Shown: positions 1 through 8,458 of the stretch, in pieces
Layout of the letters: every line of letters begins with the position of its first letter
Position numbering within the stretch: position 1 is the stretch's first letter
Assembly: GCF_001307805.1 (NCBI RefSeq)
Contig: NZ_CP013862.1
Location: forward strand, 248,001 to 312,000
DNA from: Lentibacillus amyloliquefaciens
GTDB lineage: Bacteria > Bacillota > Bacilli > Bacillales > Amphibacillaceae
Direction: 5' to 3'
DNA length: 64,000 bases
Notes under the pieces: model-generated
What the model was told of the DNA's origin: nothing
The model's input: only the letters and a program-made list of their open reading frames with translations
Databases searched by the model: none
Program-made: the position numbers and the translations under genes

Positions 1-891
1 GATGTTGGACAAAATGGCGGCGTATTTCGTGCTACAGAAGGTTTGCAGGATGAATTTGGGGAAGACCGTGTATTTGATACGCCTCTTGCCGAATCAGGAA
101 TCGGCGGCCTTTCACTTGGCCTTGCACTGCAGGGATTCCGACCGGTACCCGAGATTCAGTTTATCGGCTTCACTTATGAAGCAATGGATGCGATTAACGG
201 CCAGATAGCACGCATACGTTATCGTTCAGGCGGGACGAAGCCTGCACCTATTACGATTCGTACACCTTTTGGCGGTGGTGTTCATACGCCGGAGTTGCAT
301 GCAGACTCTCTGGAAGGACTCATCGCACAGCAACCGGGCATTCGAGTCGTTGTTCCATCAACACCATACGATGCCAAAGGACTTCTGATTTCCTCAATCC
401 GCAATAATGATCCGGTCTTTTTCATGGAACATATGAAATTGTACCGTTCATTCCGTGCTGAAGTACCGGATGAAGCCTACACTGTCGATCTGGACAAGGC
501 CGATATTAAACGTGAAGGCAAGGATGTCACACTTATTGCATATGGTGCCATGGTTCACACGGCACTAAAAGCAGCTGAAGAACTGGAAAAAGATAATATT
601 GAAACGGAAGTGATTGACTTACGCACGATCTCTCCGGTGGATATTGATACAATTGTTGAGTCAGTGAAGAAAACAAACCGTGTTGTTATGCTGCAGGAAG
701 CACAACGTCAGGCAGGCGTGGGTGCACATGTCATTTCTGAAATCCAGGAACGTGCAATCCTTCATTTGGAAGCGCCGGTGTTGCGTGTAACAGCGCCCGA
801 TACCGTTTATCCATTTTCACAGGCAGAGGAAGTGTGGCTGCCAACGCATAAAGATGTAATCGAAAAAGTGAATGAAGTCATTAACTTTTAA
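1..891 (+). CDS. pdhB: Pyruvate dehydrogenase E1 component, beta subunit (5' truncated by window edge)
   Basis: Reading from base 1 without an earlier start gives [15 protein letters not shown] and then a complete C-terminal part, so the first ~30 residues and the start lie outside the window. With E1-alpha the protein binds thiamine diphosphate and decarboxylates pyruvate, passing the acetyl group to the lipoyl arm of E2. Typical beta-subunit segments are visible: the [16 protein letters not shown] stretch, [19 protein letters not shown], and the C-terminal transketolase-like domain ([15 protein letters not shown], then [13 protein letters not shown]). It is followed 22 bases later by pdhC, so it is part of the pdhABCD operon. 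Identification is confident from sequence and neighbours; E1-beta of the branched-chain complex is less likely given the adjacent E2/E3. Confidence 0.95.
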   Translation, partial: DVGQNGGVFRATEGLQDEFGEDRVFDTPLAESGIGGLSLGLALQGFRPVPEIQFIGFTYEAMDAINGQIARIRYRSGGTKPAPITIRTPFGGGVHTPELHADSLEGLIAQQPGIRVVVPSTPYDAKGLLISSIRNNDPVFFMEHMKLYRSFRAEVPDEAYTVDLDKADIKREGKDVTLIAYGAMVHTALKAAEELEKDNIETEVIDLRTISPVDIDTIVESVKKTNRVVMLQEAQRQAGVGAHVISEIQERAILHLEAPVLRVTAPDTVYPFSQAEEVWLPTHKDVIEKVNEVINF

Positions 892-913
892 TCAATGATT
901 GGAGGTCGTCATT

Positions 914-2218
914 ATGGCGTTTAACTTTAAACTGCCTGATATCGGTGAAGGTATACATGAAGGCGAAATCGCCAAATGGTTCGTTAAAGAAGGCGATGAA
1001 ATTCAGGAGGATGACGTGCTTTGTGAGGTTCAGAATGACAAAGCCGTTGTCGAAATCCCTTCACCGGTTGACGGAACCGTAACGAAAGTGCACGTTGGCG
1101 AGGGTGAAGTGGCTGTTGTAGGCAATACACTCATCTCGTTTGATGCAGAAGGCTATGAATCTGATGACGAGGAAGAAGAGCAAGAGGAAGGAACTCAGGA
1201 ATCCTCAGAAGCTGATCAATCAGAGGAAAAAACTGAGAGTTCTGCTGATGAAGGTGAAAAAACTGAGATGTCTGAATCAGACGACAAGAAGGAAGAATCT
1301 ACATCAGATAAACGTGTGATTGCAATGCCACGGGTTCGAAAATATGCACGTGATAATGATGTGAATATCCAGGATGTGCAGGGTTCAGGCAAAAATGGCC
1401 GTATTTTAAAAGAAGATGTGGACAATTACGTAAGCGGTGATCAGCAAGCAGAACAGCCTGCTGAAGCAGAGAAAAGTGAACAGAAGCCTGCAGCTGCGCA
1501 AGCACCACAAGGCGAATATCCTGAAACCCGCGAGAAAATGAGCGGTATCAGGAAATCAATTGCAAATGCTATGGTTAATTCCAAAACGAAAGCACCACAT
1601 GTCACCTTGATGGATGATGTGGATGTTACCGAGCTTGTGGCACACCGCAAGCGATTTAAAGAAGTTGCTGCAGAACAAGAGGTTAAATTGACCTATTTAC
1701 CATATGTAGCTAAAGCATTAATTTCAGCATCGAAAAAATATCCTATATTAAATGCCGCTGTTGATGATGAAACAAACGAAATCGTCTATAAGCAGTATTA
1801 CAACATTGGTATTGCTGCAGACACAGACAGAGGCCTAATGGTACCGGTTGTCAAAGATGCAGACCGTAAATCAATATTTTCGATATCTCAGGAAGTCAAT
1901 GAATTGGCAGAAAAAGCCCGAAGTGGTAAACTATCACCTGAGGAAATGAAAGGTGCATCCAACACGATTACAAATATCGGTTCTGCCGGCGGTCAGTGGT
2001 TTACACCTGTCCTTAACTATCCGGAGGCTATTATTCTGGGAATCGGGCGTATCCAGGAAAAACCGATTGTCCGCGATGGCGAAATTGTTATAGCGCCTGT
2101 ATTGGCAGTGTCTCTAAGCTTTGATCATCGTATTGTTGATGGGGCAACGGGGCAGTTGGCACTCAATCAGATCAAGCGCTTGCTGAACGATCCACAATTA
2201 ATTATGATGGAGGCGTAG
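914..2218 (+). CDS. pdhC: Dihydrolipoyllysine acetyltransferase (PDH E2)
   Basis: The E2 core takes the acetyl group from E1 on its lipoyl lysine and transfers it to CoA. The 434-residue protein has one lipoyl domain (about residues 1-80) with the lipoylated lysine in [10 protein letters not shown] (Lys43), a strongly acidic Glu/Ser/Asp linker (about 84-135), an E1/E3 peripheral-subunit binding domain ([17 protein letters not shown] to [10 protein letters not shown]), an Ala/Gln/Pro linker, and a catalytic domain ending in the [11 protein letters not shown] active-site motif with its histidine. ATG at 914 is preferred to the upstream GTG at 899 because GGAGG at 901-905 is well spaced for it and the lipoyl domain starts at once. 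pdhD follows after 3 bases. The long acidic linker suits a halotolerant cytoplasm, but that is inference. Confidence 0.97.
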   Translation: MAFNFKLPDIGEGIHEGEIAKWFVKEGDEIQEDDVLCEVQNDKAVVEIPSPVDGTVTKVHVGEGEVAVVGNTLISFDAEGYESDDEEEEQEEGTQESSEADQSEEKTESSADEGEKTEMSESDDKKEESTSDKRVIAMPRVRKYARDNDVNIQDVQGSGKNGRILKEDVDNYVSGDQQAEQPAEAEKSEQKPAAAQAPQGEYPETREKMSGIRKSIANAMVNSKTKAPHVTLMDDVDVTELVAHRKRFKEVAAEQEVKLTYLPYVAKALISASKKYPILNAAVDDETNEIVYKQYYNIGIAADTDRGLMVPVVKDADRKSIFSISQEVNELAEKARSGKLSPEEMKGASNTITNIGSAGGQWFTPVLNYPEAIILGIGRIQEKPIVRDGEIVIAPVLAVSLSFDHRIVDGATGQLALNQIKRLLNDPQLIMMEA

Positions 2219-2221
2219 ATA

Positions 2222-3628
2222 ATGGTAGTAGGAGATTTTCCAATTGAAACAGATACACTTGTAGTTGGAGCAGGTCCCGGCGGCTATGTAGCTGCCATTC
2301 GGGCTGCTCAAAAAGGCCAAAAGGTAACCATTGTAGAAAAAGGTGATTTAGGCGGTGTGTGCCTGAACGTCGGCTGTATCCCTTCAAAAGCCCTGATTGA
2401 AGCCGGTCATAAGACAGAGCACGCACACGGCAATGAAGAATTGGGAATTACCACTGAAAATGTTTCAGTGGATTTCTCCAAAGTGCAGGAATGGAAAGGC
2501 AAAGTCGTCAATAAATTGACTTCAGGTGTTGAAAGTCTGCTTAAAGGTAATAAAGTGGATATTGTAAAAGGTGAAGTTTACTTTGTTGATAAAAACACTG
2601 TTAAAGTAATGGATGAGAAAAATTCACAAACTTATACTTTTAATAACAGCATTATTGCAACTGGTTCTACACCTATTGAGATTCCAAACTTCAAATTCTC
2701 AGATCGTGTGCTGGATTCCACCGGTGCATTAAATCTTCAGGAGATTCCTGAGAAAATGGTCGTTGTCGGCGGCGGCTATATCGGTATTGAGCTCGGCACC
2801 GCCTATGCAAACTTCGGCACTGAAGTTACGATTCTTGAAGGAATGGACGAGATTCTTGGCACATTTGAAAAGCAACTTAAACAGCCAATTAAAAAAGGCC
2901 TTAAAAATAAAAATGTTAAAGTTGTTACGAGTGCGATGGCAAAAGGTGTTGAAGAATCTGAAGACGGTGTAAAAGTAACATATGAAGCCAAGGATAAAGA
3001 AGAAACAATTGAAGCTGATTATGTGCTCGTTACAGTCGGCCGGCATCCAAATACTGAAGAAATCGGTCTTGAGCAAGTGGGTATCGAAGTTGACGATAAA
3101 GGACTTATTAAAACTGATAAGCAATCCCGAACAAACATTGATAACATTTATGCGATTGGTGATATTGTAGAAGGTCTGCCTTTGGCACATAAAGCATCTT
3201 ATGAAGGCAAAATTGCGGCAGAAGCCATCAGCGGTGAAAAATCCGAGATTGATTATCTGGCTATACCATCTGTTGTATTCTCAGATCCTGAGCTTGCCGT
3301 TGTCGGCTATACAGAACAGGATGCAAAAGATGCCGGATACGATGTTAAAGCATCTAAATTCCCATTTGGTGCAAATGGCCGCGCATTGTCGCTTAACAGC
3401 ACAGACGGGTTTATGAAGCTTATTACCAGAAAAGAAGACGGACTTGTAATCGGTGCACAAGTTGTCGGTCCGAATTCCAGTGATGTCATTGCTGAAATCG
3501 GGTTGGCAATTGAAGCAGGTATGACAGCTGAAGATATTGCGCTAACCATCCATGCACATCCAACACTTGGAGAAGTGACAATGGAAGCAGCTGATGTTGC
3601 ATTGGGCACACCAATTCATACAATGTAA
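2222..3628 (+). CDS. pdhD: Dihydrolipoyl dehydrogenase (PDH E3)
   Basis: This FAD flavoenzyme reoxidises dihydrolipoamide and reduces NAD+; it can also serve the 2-oxoglutarate complex and the glycine cleavage system. At 468 residues it is the family's usual length. Seen are the FAD Rossmann motif [11 protein letters not shown] near the N-terminus, the redox disulfide [15 protein letters not shown], the NAD-binding [13 protein letters not shown], the second FAD motif [17 protein letters not shown], and the C-terminal HAHPTLGEV dimer/active-site segment. It is the last gene of the operon, 3 bases after pdhC and followed by a strong terminator. The start ATG at 2222 is preceded by GGAGG inside the end of pdhC. 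Confidence 0.97.
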   Translation: MVVGDFPIETDTLVVGAGPGGYVAAIRAAQKGQKVTIVEKGDLGGVCLNVGCIPSKALIEAGHKTEHAHGNEELGITTENVSVDFSKVQEWKGKVVNKLTSGVESLLKGNKVDIVKGEVYFVDKNTVKVMDEKNSQTYTFNNSIIATGSTPIEIPNFKFSDRVLDSTGALNLQEIPEKMVVVGGGYIGIELGTAYANFGTEVTILEGMDEILGTFEKQLKQPIKKGLKNKNVKVVTSAMAKGVEESEDGVKVTYEAKDKEETIEADYVLVTVGRHPNTEEIGLEQVGIEVDDKGLIKTDKQSRTNIDNIYAIGDIVEGLPLAHKASYEGKIAAEAISGEKSEIDYLAIPSVVFSDPELAVVGYTEQDAKDAGYDVKASKFPFGANGRALSLNSTDGFMKLITRKEDGLVIGAQVVGPNSSDVIAEIGLAIEAGMTAEDIALTIHAHPTLGEVTMEAADVALGTPIHTM

Positions 3629-3639
3629 TAATTTTTTTG

Positions 3640-3675
3640 AAACTCCCCAGAGGTCGCCCCTGGGGAGTTTCTTTC
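3640..3675 (+). terminator. Rho-independent terminator of the pdh operon
   Basis: An 11-bp stem, AAACTCCCCAG with CTGGGGAGTTT, has a 9-base loop, lies 11 bases after the pdhD stop and is followed by a short T-rich tail. Confidence 0.85.
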
Positions 3676-3712
3676 GTCTGCAAATAGAAAAAAATACTTT
3701 CTTAGCAATAAC

Positions 3713-3731
3713 CTTTTTGAATAACCTCTTT
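3713..3731. repeat. Fragment matching one end of the MITE-like repeat
   Basis: CTTTTTGAATAACCTCTTT here differs by one base from the outer end of the repeat copy at 33685-33703. The rest of that repeat is not recognisable beside it, so this is either a decayed or solo end, or a chance match to an AT-rich end. Confidence 0.45.
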
Positions 3732-3758
3732 TAAAAAACAGCCTTATCGTTAAAAAGA

Positions 3759-3970
3759 CTGTCCGGGATTAGAGTTGGAGACTCCATTCCCGGACAGCTT
3801 TGTGTTTTATGACTTATTTCATTTTATCCCGCATGTAACTGGGAGTAAGGACCCCCACCTCAAATGTTCGCGTATACGATGAAGATTAGGTGGGGGGGAT
3901 GGCTGCCAGTAAATGTCCGATTCGTTTATCTAACAATCAGTGGGGGAAGAAAGAAAAGCCCCACTGATTG
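3759..3970. repeat. Block of three tandem hairpins, non-coding, possible IS605-derived remnant or structured RNA
   Basis: Three inverted repeats follow one another in 212 bases. The first is CTGTCCGGGA (3759-3768) with its complement at 3787-3796. The second is CCCCCACCT (3852-3860) with AGGTGGGGG (3888-3896). The third is CAATCAGTGGGG (3934-3945) with CCCCACTGATTG (3959-3970). No credible ORF covers the block. Closely spaced imperfect hairpins like these occur at ends of IS200/IS605-type elements and in their guide RNAs, but no transposase or tnpB is present, so this origin is a guess. The rest of the 3629-3996 gap holds only the pdh terminator and the short repeat fragment. Confidence 0.5.
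3934..3970 (-). terminator. Likely terminator of the BCCT transporter gene
   Basis: A perfect 12-bp stem, CAATCAGTGGGG/CCCCACTGATTG, with a 13-base loop starts 26 bases beyond the transporter stop on the minus strand. It has no proper T-run after it, so it may act as a 3'-stabilising stem instead. Confidence 0.5.
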
Positions 3971-3996
3971 AAGATTCATTTTATCTTACTTCAGTG

Positions 3997-5613
3997 TCAG
4001 TATTCTTCATTGTCGGTATCAGGAAGTGTTTTTTTAAATCCTTCGCGACGTCTTCTGAGTTCTTTACGCAGATTTTCCCGGTACTCCGGATCATGTTCGC
4101 GTTGTTTGTTTTCAATTTGCAAAATGTCATGTTCGCTTTTCAGTGCTTTGATAAGCGAAATACACATAAAGATCATTAAAATCGCAAACGGGAATGCTGC
4201 AATCAGCATGGCCATTTGAAGTGCGGACAGCCCGCCGGACCATAATAGAACCGCAGCAGTTGCGGCAAGGACAATACCCCAAATAGCTTTAATACCTGTG
4301 TTTGGATTTAACTTGCCTCCTGTTGTCAGCATGCCAAGCACAAATGTACCGGAATCGGCAGAGGTGACGAAGAAGGAAGTAATCAACAGGACTGTGATAC
4401 CGATAACGACAGCTGCTGCAGGCGTTGATTCAAGAAATGCGAATAAAGCTACTTCATTTCCCATTTCGTTCATTAACTGATGGATAATGCCGCCTTCAGC
4501 CGAATCCATATTCAAACCGGAAACACCAAAAACAGAGAACCAGAATGCGCTGAATATTACCGGCACAGCAGTTACCCCAATGACAAATTCGCGAATGGTC
4601 CTTCCTCTTGAAACACGGGCAATAAAGGTTCCGACAAATGGCGACCAGCCGATCCACCAAGCCCAGTAAAAGAGTGTCCATGAATTAAGAAACTCTCTGT
4701 CACCTCCAAAAGCATTCATGCCAAGTGTCATGCTTGGAAGGTTTTGTAAATAATTACCCAAGGTTGTTGAAAAAGACTCGACCATCTGAACTGAAGAACC
4801 AAGAACGAACACAAAGGCCATCAGTGCAATGGCAAGAATAATATTTGCCCAGCTCAGGTAACGGATACCTCGGTTAATGCCTGTTGTAGCAGAAAGCATA
4901 AATAATACTGTGATAACTGCAATGACAATCAGATTTGTTGTCAGTGTATTTGGAATTCCATCAAAGGTGTAGCTTAAACCGGCTGTAATTTGTGTTGCAC
5001 CAAGCCCAAGAGATGTTGCAATACCAAATACGGTAGCAAATACTGCCAGTGTATCAATGGCAGTTCCCAACCCACCTTTAGACCGATCACCGATCAGTGG
5101 TGAAAATGCGGAACTAATCAAAGCGGGGGCTCGGTGGCGGAATTTAAAATAAGCCAGGGTCAATGCAAGCACGGCGTATGTAGCCCATGGATGGAATCCC
5201 CAATGGAATAAAGTGTATTGCATCGACTCTTTAGCTGCAGCTGTCGTTTCCGGGTCAGCAGAAGGCGGTGAATAAAAATGTGTTACAGGTTCCGTCACGC
5301 CGTAGAATACGAGACCAACTCCCATACCGGCAGTGAACAGAAATGCAAACCAGGTAAAGTAACTATACTCCGGCTCATCATCAGGCCTTCCAAGCTTGAT
5401 TTTTCCATAAGGCCCAAAGATTAAAAACGCTGCAAATAAAACAAATCCAGTAGTAGACCACAAATAAAACCAGCCAAACGTGTCTGAAATAAAACCATCA
5501 ATCAAGCCTAATACATACTGTACATTTTCAGGGAAAAAAGCTCCCCAAATGATAAATATGGATACCAGTATTAAAGAGGCCCAAAAAACAGATGTAATTT
5601 TTGTGGATTTAAT
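3997..5613 (-). CDS. BCCT family (betaine/carnitine/choline) transporter, apparent ATT start
   Basis: This is a 12-helix secondary transporter of the betaine-carnitine-choline family, which import compatible solutes for osmoprotection (substrate not determinable here; OpuD-like glycine betaine uptake is likely). Family signatures are GMGVGLVFYGVTEP, the trans-membrane-8 tryptophan motif FYWAWWIGWSPFVGTFIARV, and a charged C-terminal tail (EHDPEYRENLRKELRRRREG) of the kind that senses osmotic stress. Homology clearly continues upstream of the first ATG/GTG/TTG: the in-frame codons before the TTG at 5505 encode a complete first helix (VFWASLILVSIFIIWGAFF). That frame is closed by TGA just before GAGGAGG, and the only start with good spacing (7 bases) is ATT at 5613-5611. 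This gives 538 residues, the usual family size. Confidence 0.9.
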   Translation of the reverse strand: MKSTKITSVFWASLILVSIFIIWGAFFPENVQYVLGLIDGFISDTFGWFYLWSTTGFVLFAAFLIFGPYGKIKLGRPDDEPEYSYFTWFAFLFTAGMGVGLVFYGVTEPVTHFYSPPSADPETTAAAKESMQYTLFHWGFHPWATYAVLALTLAYFKFRHRAPALISSAFSPLIGDRSKGGLGTAIDTLAVFATVFGIATSLGLGATQITAGLSYTFDGIPNTLTTNLIVIAVITVLFMLSATTGINRGIRYLSWANIILAIALMAFVFVLGSSVQMVESFSTTLGNYLQNLPSMTLGMNAFGGDREFLNSWTLFYWAWWIGWSPFVGTFIARVSRGRTIREFVIGVTAVPVIFSAFWFSVFGVSGLNMDSAEGGIIHQLMNEMGNEVALFAFLESTPAAAVVIGITVLLITSFFVTSADSGTFVLGMLTTGGKLNPNTGIKAIWGIVLAATAAVLLWSGGLSALQMAMLIAAFPFAILMIFMCISLIKALKSEHDILQIENKQREHDPEYRENLRKELRRRREGFKKTLPDTDNEEY

Positions 5614-5650
5614 AGTAAAACCTCCTCATATTTTTGTGCCAAACTCTTGT

Positions 5651-5678
5651 AGTGTAACATAATACGACAACATGTCAA
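5651..5678 (-). promoter_or_regulatory. Candidate sigma-A promoter of the BCCT gene
   Basis: On the minus strand TTGACA (5678-5673) is followed after 16 bases by TACACT (5656-5651), about 24 bases before the ribosome-binding site. The -35 matches consensus fully; the -10 matches four of six. Confidence 0.5.
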
Positions 5679-5843
5679 TTTTCTCGACATAGTCATAGTA
5701 GCATTTTTATCCTCCCCTCAAATGTTTAAGTAATACTGTTTACTGATACCCAAATAATAAGTAAATAAACAAATAAAGTATAGTCAAACTGACAGCTCTT
5801 ACTTATAATGAAGGTAATTACATAATATAGGGGGAAGACAACA

Positions 5844-6761
5844 TTGAAAAATATTATATGGTTCATCGTGTTTATGGCAGTATTTTTACCAGCTTGTGAA
5901 AATGATACCACAAATGCTGAAAAGGAATCGGAAAAGGATATGGCGCAAGAACAAACAGAAAATGACAAAGGCGAACAAGAAGAAACAGAGGACCAGACGG
6001 GGACGGGTGAAAAAGAGTCAGCTGATGAGGAAAAACAGCAGGAGCAAAACCAGTCTGAAGAAGAACCTGTTGAGACGCTCTATCAGATTGACAGTGAGAC
6101 GTCTTCAGTTGTGCCTGTGAATGAAGATGCCCCTGAGAAAGCTGTACTCTTGACAATTGATGACGCTCCCGATAAACACGCGCTTGAAATGGCCGGAACA
6201 TTAAAGGAACTTGACGCAAATGCAATTTTTTTCGTAAATGGTCACTTTTTGGAGACACAAGAAGATAAAGAGGCACTGAAGCAACTGCATGAGATGGGTT
6301 TTGAAATCGGCAATCATACGAATAACCATCCACTGTTACCTGATTTGCCCACTGAAGAACAGGAAAAAGAAATTGTTAACTTAAATGATAAGGTTGAAGA
6401 CATTATTGGCGAACGCCCGAAATTTTTCAGAGCTCCTAATGGTGCCAATACGGACTTTACGAAAAACCTCGTTAAAGATGAAGGTATGGTGTTGATGAAT
6501 TGGACGTATGGATATGATTATTTTGAACCGTATATGGACGCTGACAAATTGGCTGAAGCAATGGTTTCCGGCAAAGGCCCCGAAGTGGATGTCGATTATA
6601 GTTTGCTGAAGCCTGGTGCGAATCTTCTAATGCATGACCGTGAATGGACAATGAAAGCCCTGGAGGATATCGTGACCGGTCTAAGGATAAAGGGTATAAA
6701 ATTGTCGATCCCAAAACAATTAAGACAATTGACGAGACAAACGAATAGGAAGTTAATTTAA
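5844..6761 (+). CDS. Lipoprotein polysaccharide deacetylase (NodB family), C-terminus frameshifted
   Basis: This is a membrane-anchored NodB-type carbohydrate esterase, likely to remove acetyl groups from peptidoglycan or another surface glycan. It starts at TTG (GGGGGAAG upstream), has a short signal peptide with lipobox LPAC (Cys18), then a long Glu/Gln/Lys-rich acidic linker to about residue 75. The catalytic domain shows TIDDAPD (motif 1, with Ala where Gly is usual), HTNNHP (metal-binding His pair), RPKFFRAPNGANT and LLMHD. After codon ~279 the reading frame appears wrong: the other frame from about 6683 reads KDKGYKIVDPKTIKTIDE and stops at 6748, a normal family ending, so one A is probably missing in CTAAGG. 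A terminator follows. Substrate unknown. Confidence 0.85.
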   Translation: MKNIIWFIVFMAVFLPACENDTTNAEKESEKDMAQEQTENDKGEQEETEDQTGTGEKESADEEKQQEQNQSEEEPVETLYQIDSETSSVVPVNEDAPEKAVLLTIDDAPDKHALEMAGTLKELDANAIFFVNGHFLETQEDKEALKQLHEMGFEIGNHTNNHPLLPDLPTEEQEKEIVNLNDKVEDIIGERPKFFRAPNGANTDFTKNLVKDEGMVLMNWTYGYDYFEPYMDADKLAEAMVSGKGPEVDVDYSLLKPGANLLMHDREWTMKALEDIVTGLRIKGIKLSIPKQLRQLTRQTNRKLI

Positions 6762-6772
6762 AGACACATCCG

Positions 6773-6816
6773 AAAAAGCCAGCCAGCTATACATTAGCAC
6801 GCTGGCTTCGCTTTTT
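6773..6816 (+). terminator. Rho-independent terminator after the deacetylase
   Basis: AAAAAGCCAGCCAGC pairs with GCTGGCTTCGCTTTTT with small bulges and ends in a T-run. Confidence 0.75.
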
Positions 6817-6862
6817 ATAAGATAAGGATCATATCATCGTTCAAAAAAACATGAAAACTTAA

Positions 6863-6911
6863 TATGTTATACTAATTTGGGGTTGATTTTTGTAATGTGA
6901 CACATTATAAT
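6863..6911 (+). promoter_or_regulatory. SR1 promoter with CcpN-like operators
   Basis: A near-ideal sigma-A promoter, TTGATT (6883-6888), 17 bases, TATAAT (6906-6911), precedes the SR1P gene. TATGTTATACT at 6863-6873 fits the CcpN consensus TRTGHYATAYW at every position and lies just upstream of the -35. TGTGACACATT at 6896-6906 fits with one mismatch and lies between -35 and -10. CcpN is the repressor of gluconeogenic genes and SR1 in B. subtilis, so repression on glycolytic carbon sources is inferred. Confidence 0.65.
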
Positions 6912-6953
6912 ATAATTATATTATTCTAATTCAAGGTAAAGGAGCGGGTATAA

Positions 6954-7055
6954 ATGGGTACAATCGTATGTCAAGATTGCCAAAAGGTGATTGAACACTT
7001 CAATGATGTTAAAGTGACCACATACTATGGTGCTTGCCCGACTTGCGCTAAATAG
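6954..7055 (+). CDS. SR1P, GapA-binding peptide
   Basis: The 33-residue ORF begins MGTIVCQDCQKVIEHF, continues VKVTTYYGACPTC and ends CAK. This is the SR1P family pattern: an N-terminal MGTIVCQDC and a second Cys pair (here CPTC), probably binding zinc. In B. subtilis SR1P binds glyceraldehyde-3-phosphate dehydrogenase GapA and promotes its interaction with RNase J1. GGAGCGG lies 6 bases before the ATG. The peptide is slightly shorter than the 39-residue B. subtilis form, lacking its acidic tail. The gene has its own promoter and terminator. Function is by family. Confidence 0.85.
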   Translation: MGTIVCQDCQKVIEHFNDVKVTTYYGACPTCAK

Positions 7056-7085
7056 TACAAAAAAATAACAACGCTTTCATTCCAT

Positions 7086-7116
7086 CAACTGCATCGCTTA
7101 TGTGCAGTTGTTTTTA
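7086..7116 (+). terminator. Terminator of the SR1-like RNA
   Basis: CAACTGCA (7086-7093) pairs with TGCAGTTG (7103-7110), and TTTTTATTTT follows. Confidence 0.85.
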
Positions 7117-7182
7117 TTTTCTGGAATATAGCAATATCGGGTCATTTAATGGTAAGATAGAAAGAAAAAGGGGAGAATGTTC

Positions 7183-8138
7183 GTGAAATGGGAGACTGAA
7201 CTGACAGAGCTATTACATATTGATTATCCGATTGTTCAGGGGGTCTTGCCTATCTGGCGTATGCTGATTTGGCTGCTGCAGTTTCCAATGTCGGCGGGCT
7301 GGGACAAATAACTGCAATGAGTCTTTCGGATCCGGAGTCACTGCGTGAGGAAATTCAAAAAGTAAAAACAATGACTGATAAGCCATTTGGTGTCAATTTT
7401 GCCATCGGGCAGCACGGCAGATCTTACGAGCATATGGTGCAAGTTGCCATTGATGAAGAAGTGCCGGTCATTTCCGTGACAGGGGGCAACCCTAAAGGAG
7501 TGCTTGACATGGTAAAGGACCATCCAATTAAGAAGCTTGTTTTGACTGCGGCACGGAGGCAAGCGGAGAAAGCTGAGGAACTTGGAGCTGATGCTGTCAT
7601 GGTCGTCGGACAAGAAGGGGGCGGCCATCTTGGTCGTGGAGATATTGGCACCTCTGTCCTTACACCACAGGTGGTTGACTCGGTTTCCATTCCGGTAATC
7701 GCCTCGGGAGGTATAGTGGATGGCCGTGGCATGATGGCAGCACTGGCACTCGGCGCTGAAGGCATTGAAATGGGCACACGTTTCATTGCAACCAAGGAAT
7801 GTGTGGATGCCCACCCTATGTATAAACAGGCGTTGCTTGATGCCGATGAAAACGCCACTGTGGTTATCAAACGCTCGCTGGGCACCCCGGCAAGAGCGCT
7901 GAAAAACACTTGGACAGATGAAATATTGGAGATTGAAAAAGAAAACGGTGGTTATGAATCATTGAAGTCTTATATAAGCGGTGAAGCGAACAAAAATTAC
8001 ATTTATGAAGGCAGTGACACAAGAGGGTTTGGCTGGGCAGGCCAGGGCACTGGAAGAATCAACGATATCCCGACTGTTAAAGAATTGATTGATTCCATGG
8101 TCGTTGAAGCAGAGCAAGTCAGAAGAAAATGGTCTTAA
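7183..8138 (+). pseudogene. Nitronate monooxygenase, frameshifted near the N-terminus
   Basis: This is an FMN-dependent TIM-barrel enzyme of the nitronate monooxygenase / enoyl-ACP reductase II superfamily, which oxidises alkyl nitronates. From GTG at 7183 (GGGGAG 7 bases upstream) the frame reads KWETELTELLHIDYPIVQG, then leaves frame at the G-run 7239-7243. The next frame continues LAYLAYADLAAAVSNVGGLG. One extra G would restore a 318-residue protein of normal length. Downstream motifs are intact: KPFGVNFAIG, GADAVMVVGQEGGGHLG, IPVIASGGIVDGRGM (phosphate-binding) and GAEGIEMGTRFIATKE. Either the gene is broken or the G-run was miscounted in sequencing. It occupies the speA position of B. 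subtilis, between SR1 and yktA. Confidence 0.8.
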
Positions 8139-8157
8139 ATGAGGTGAAAAAACAGCA

Positions 8158-8424
8158 ATGAATTATCATTACCCAATGGATGAGTCATGGTCTAAGCAGG
8201 AAGTGATTGATGTCGTTAATTTTTTTGCATTGATTGAACAGGCATATGAAAAACAAGTGAACAGAAGAGAGCTGCTTGCAGCTTACCGAAAGTTTAAACA
8301 GGTTGTGCCGGCAAAAAGTGAGGAAAAAACGTATTTCCGTGAGTTTAAACAGGCTTCCGGCTATGCCGGCTATCCAGTGGTAAAGAAAGCGAGAGAAAGT
8401 GAACAGCAAACAATTAATATGTAA
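8158..8424 (+). CDS. yktA: UPF0223 family protein YktA
   Basis: The 88-residue protein has the UPF0223 pattern: MNYHYPMDESWSKQEVIDVVNFF, then a mainly helical acidic/basic stretch and a GYPVVKKAR ending. Biochemical function is unknown. GAGGTG lies upstream of the ATG, 19 bases after the nitronate monooxygenase stop, so the two may be co-transcribed. As in B. subtilis it faces yktB convergently, sharing a terminator. Confidence 0.85.
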   Translation: MNYHYPMDESWSKQEVIDVVNFFALIEQAYEKQVNRRELLAAYRKFKQVVPAKSEEKTYFREFKQASGYAGYPVVKKARESEQQTINM

Positions 8425-8457
8425 AAAAAGGACCTTTCGAAACGAAAGGTCCTTTTT
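8424..8457. terminator. Bidirectional terminator between yktA and yktB
   Basis: AAAGGACCTTTCG pairs with CGAAAGGTCCTTT, with an A-run on the left and a T-run on the right, so it works on both strands for the convergent pair. Confidence 0.9.
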
Positions 8458-8458
8458 G

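Larger units (their letters stand above)
6918..7116 (+). ncRNA. SR1-like dual-function regulatory RNA
   Basis: The approximate transcript runs from ~7 bases after the -10 box to the end of the terminator, about 200 nt, and carries the SR1P ORF. In B. subtilis SR1 (about 205 nt) lies just downstream of the pdh operon, base-pairs with ahrC mRNA and also encodes SR1P; the same location downstream of pdhD is seen here. Start and end are predicted from promoter and terminator only. The base-pairing function is inferred from homology, because the RNA part was not compared. Confidence 0.6.

Noticed and set aside
2729..3190. Long open frame antisense to pdhD, and a similar one at 3307-3609
   Set aside because: They are shadows of the pdhD codon pattern: Cys/Phe/Asn- or Ser/Ala-rich translations, no ribosome site and no family resemblance.
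3735..3996. Intact insertion sequence after pdhD
   Set aside because: No transposase or tnpB reading frame is present; only hairpins and a short repeat fragment are seen.
7068..7081. Possible CcpA (cre) site TAACAACGCTTTCA at the end of the SR1 transcript
   Set aside because: It matches the cre consensus in 12 of 14 positions but lies between the SR1P stop and the terminator, without a promoter to control; chance match is likely.
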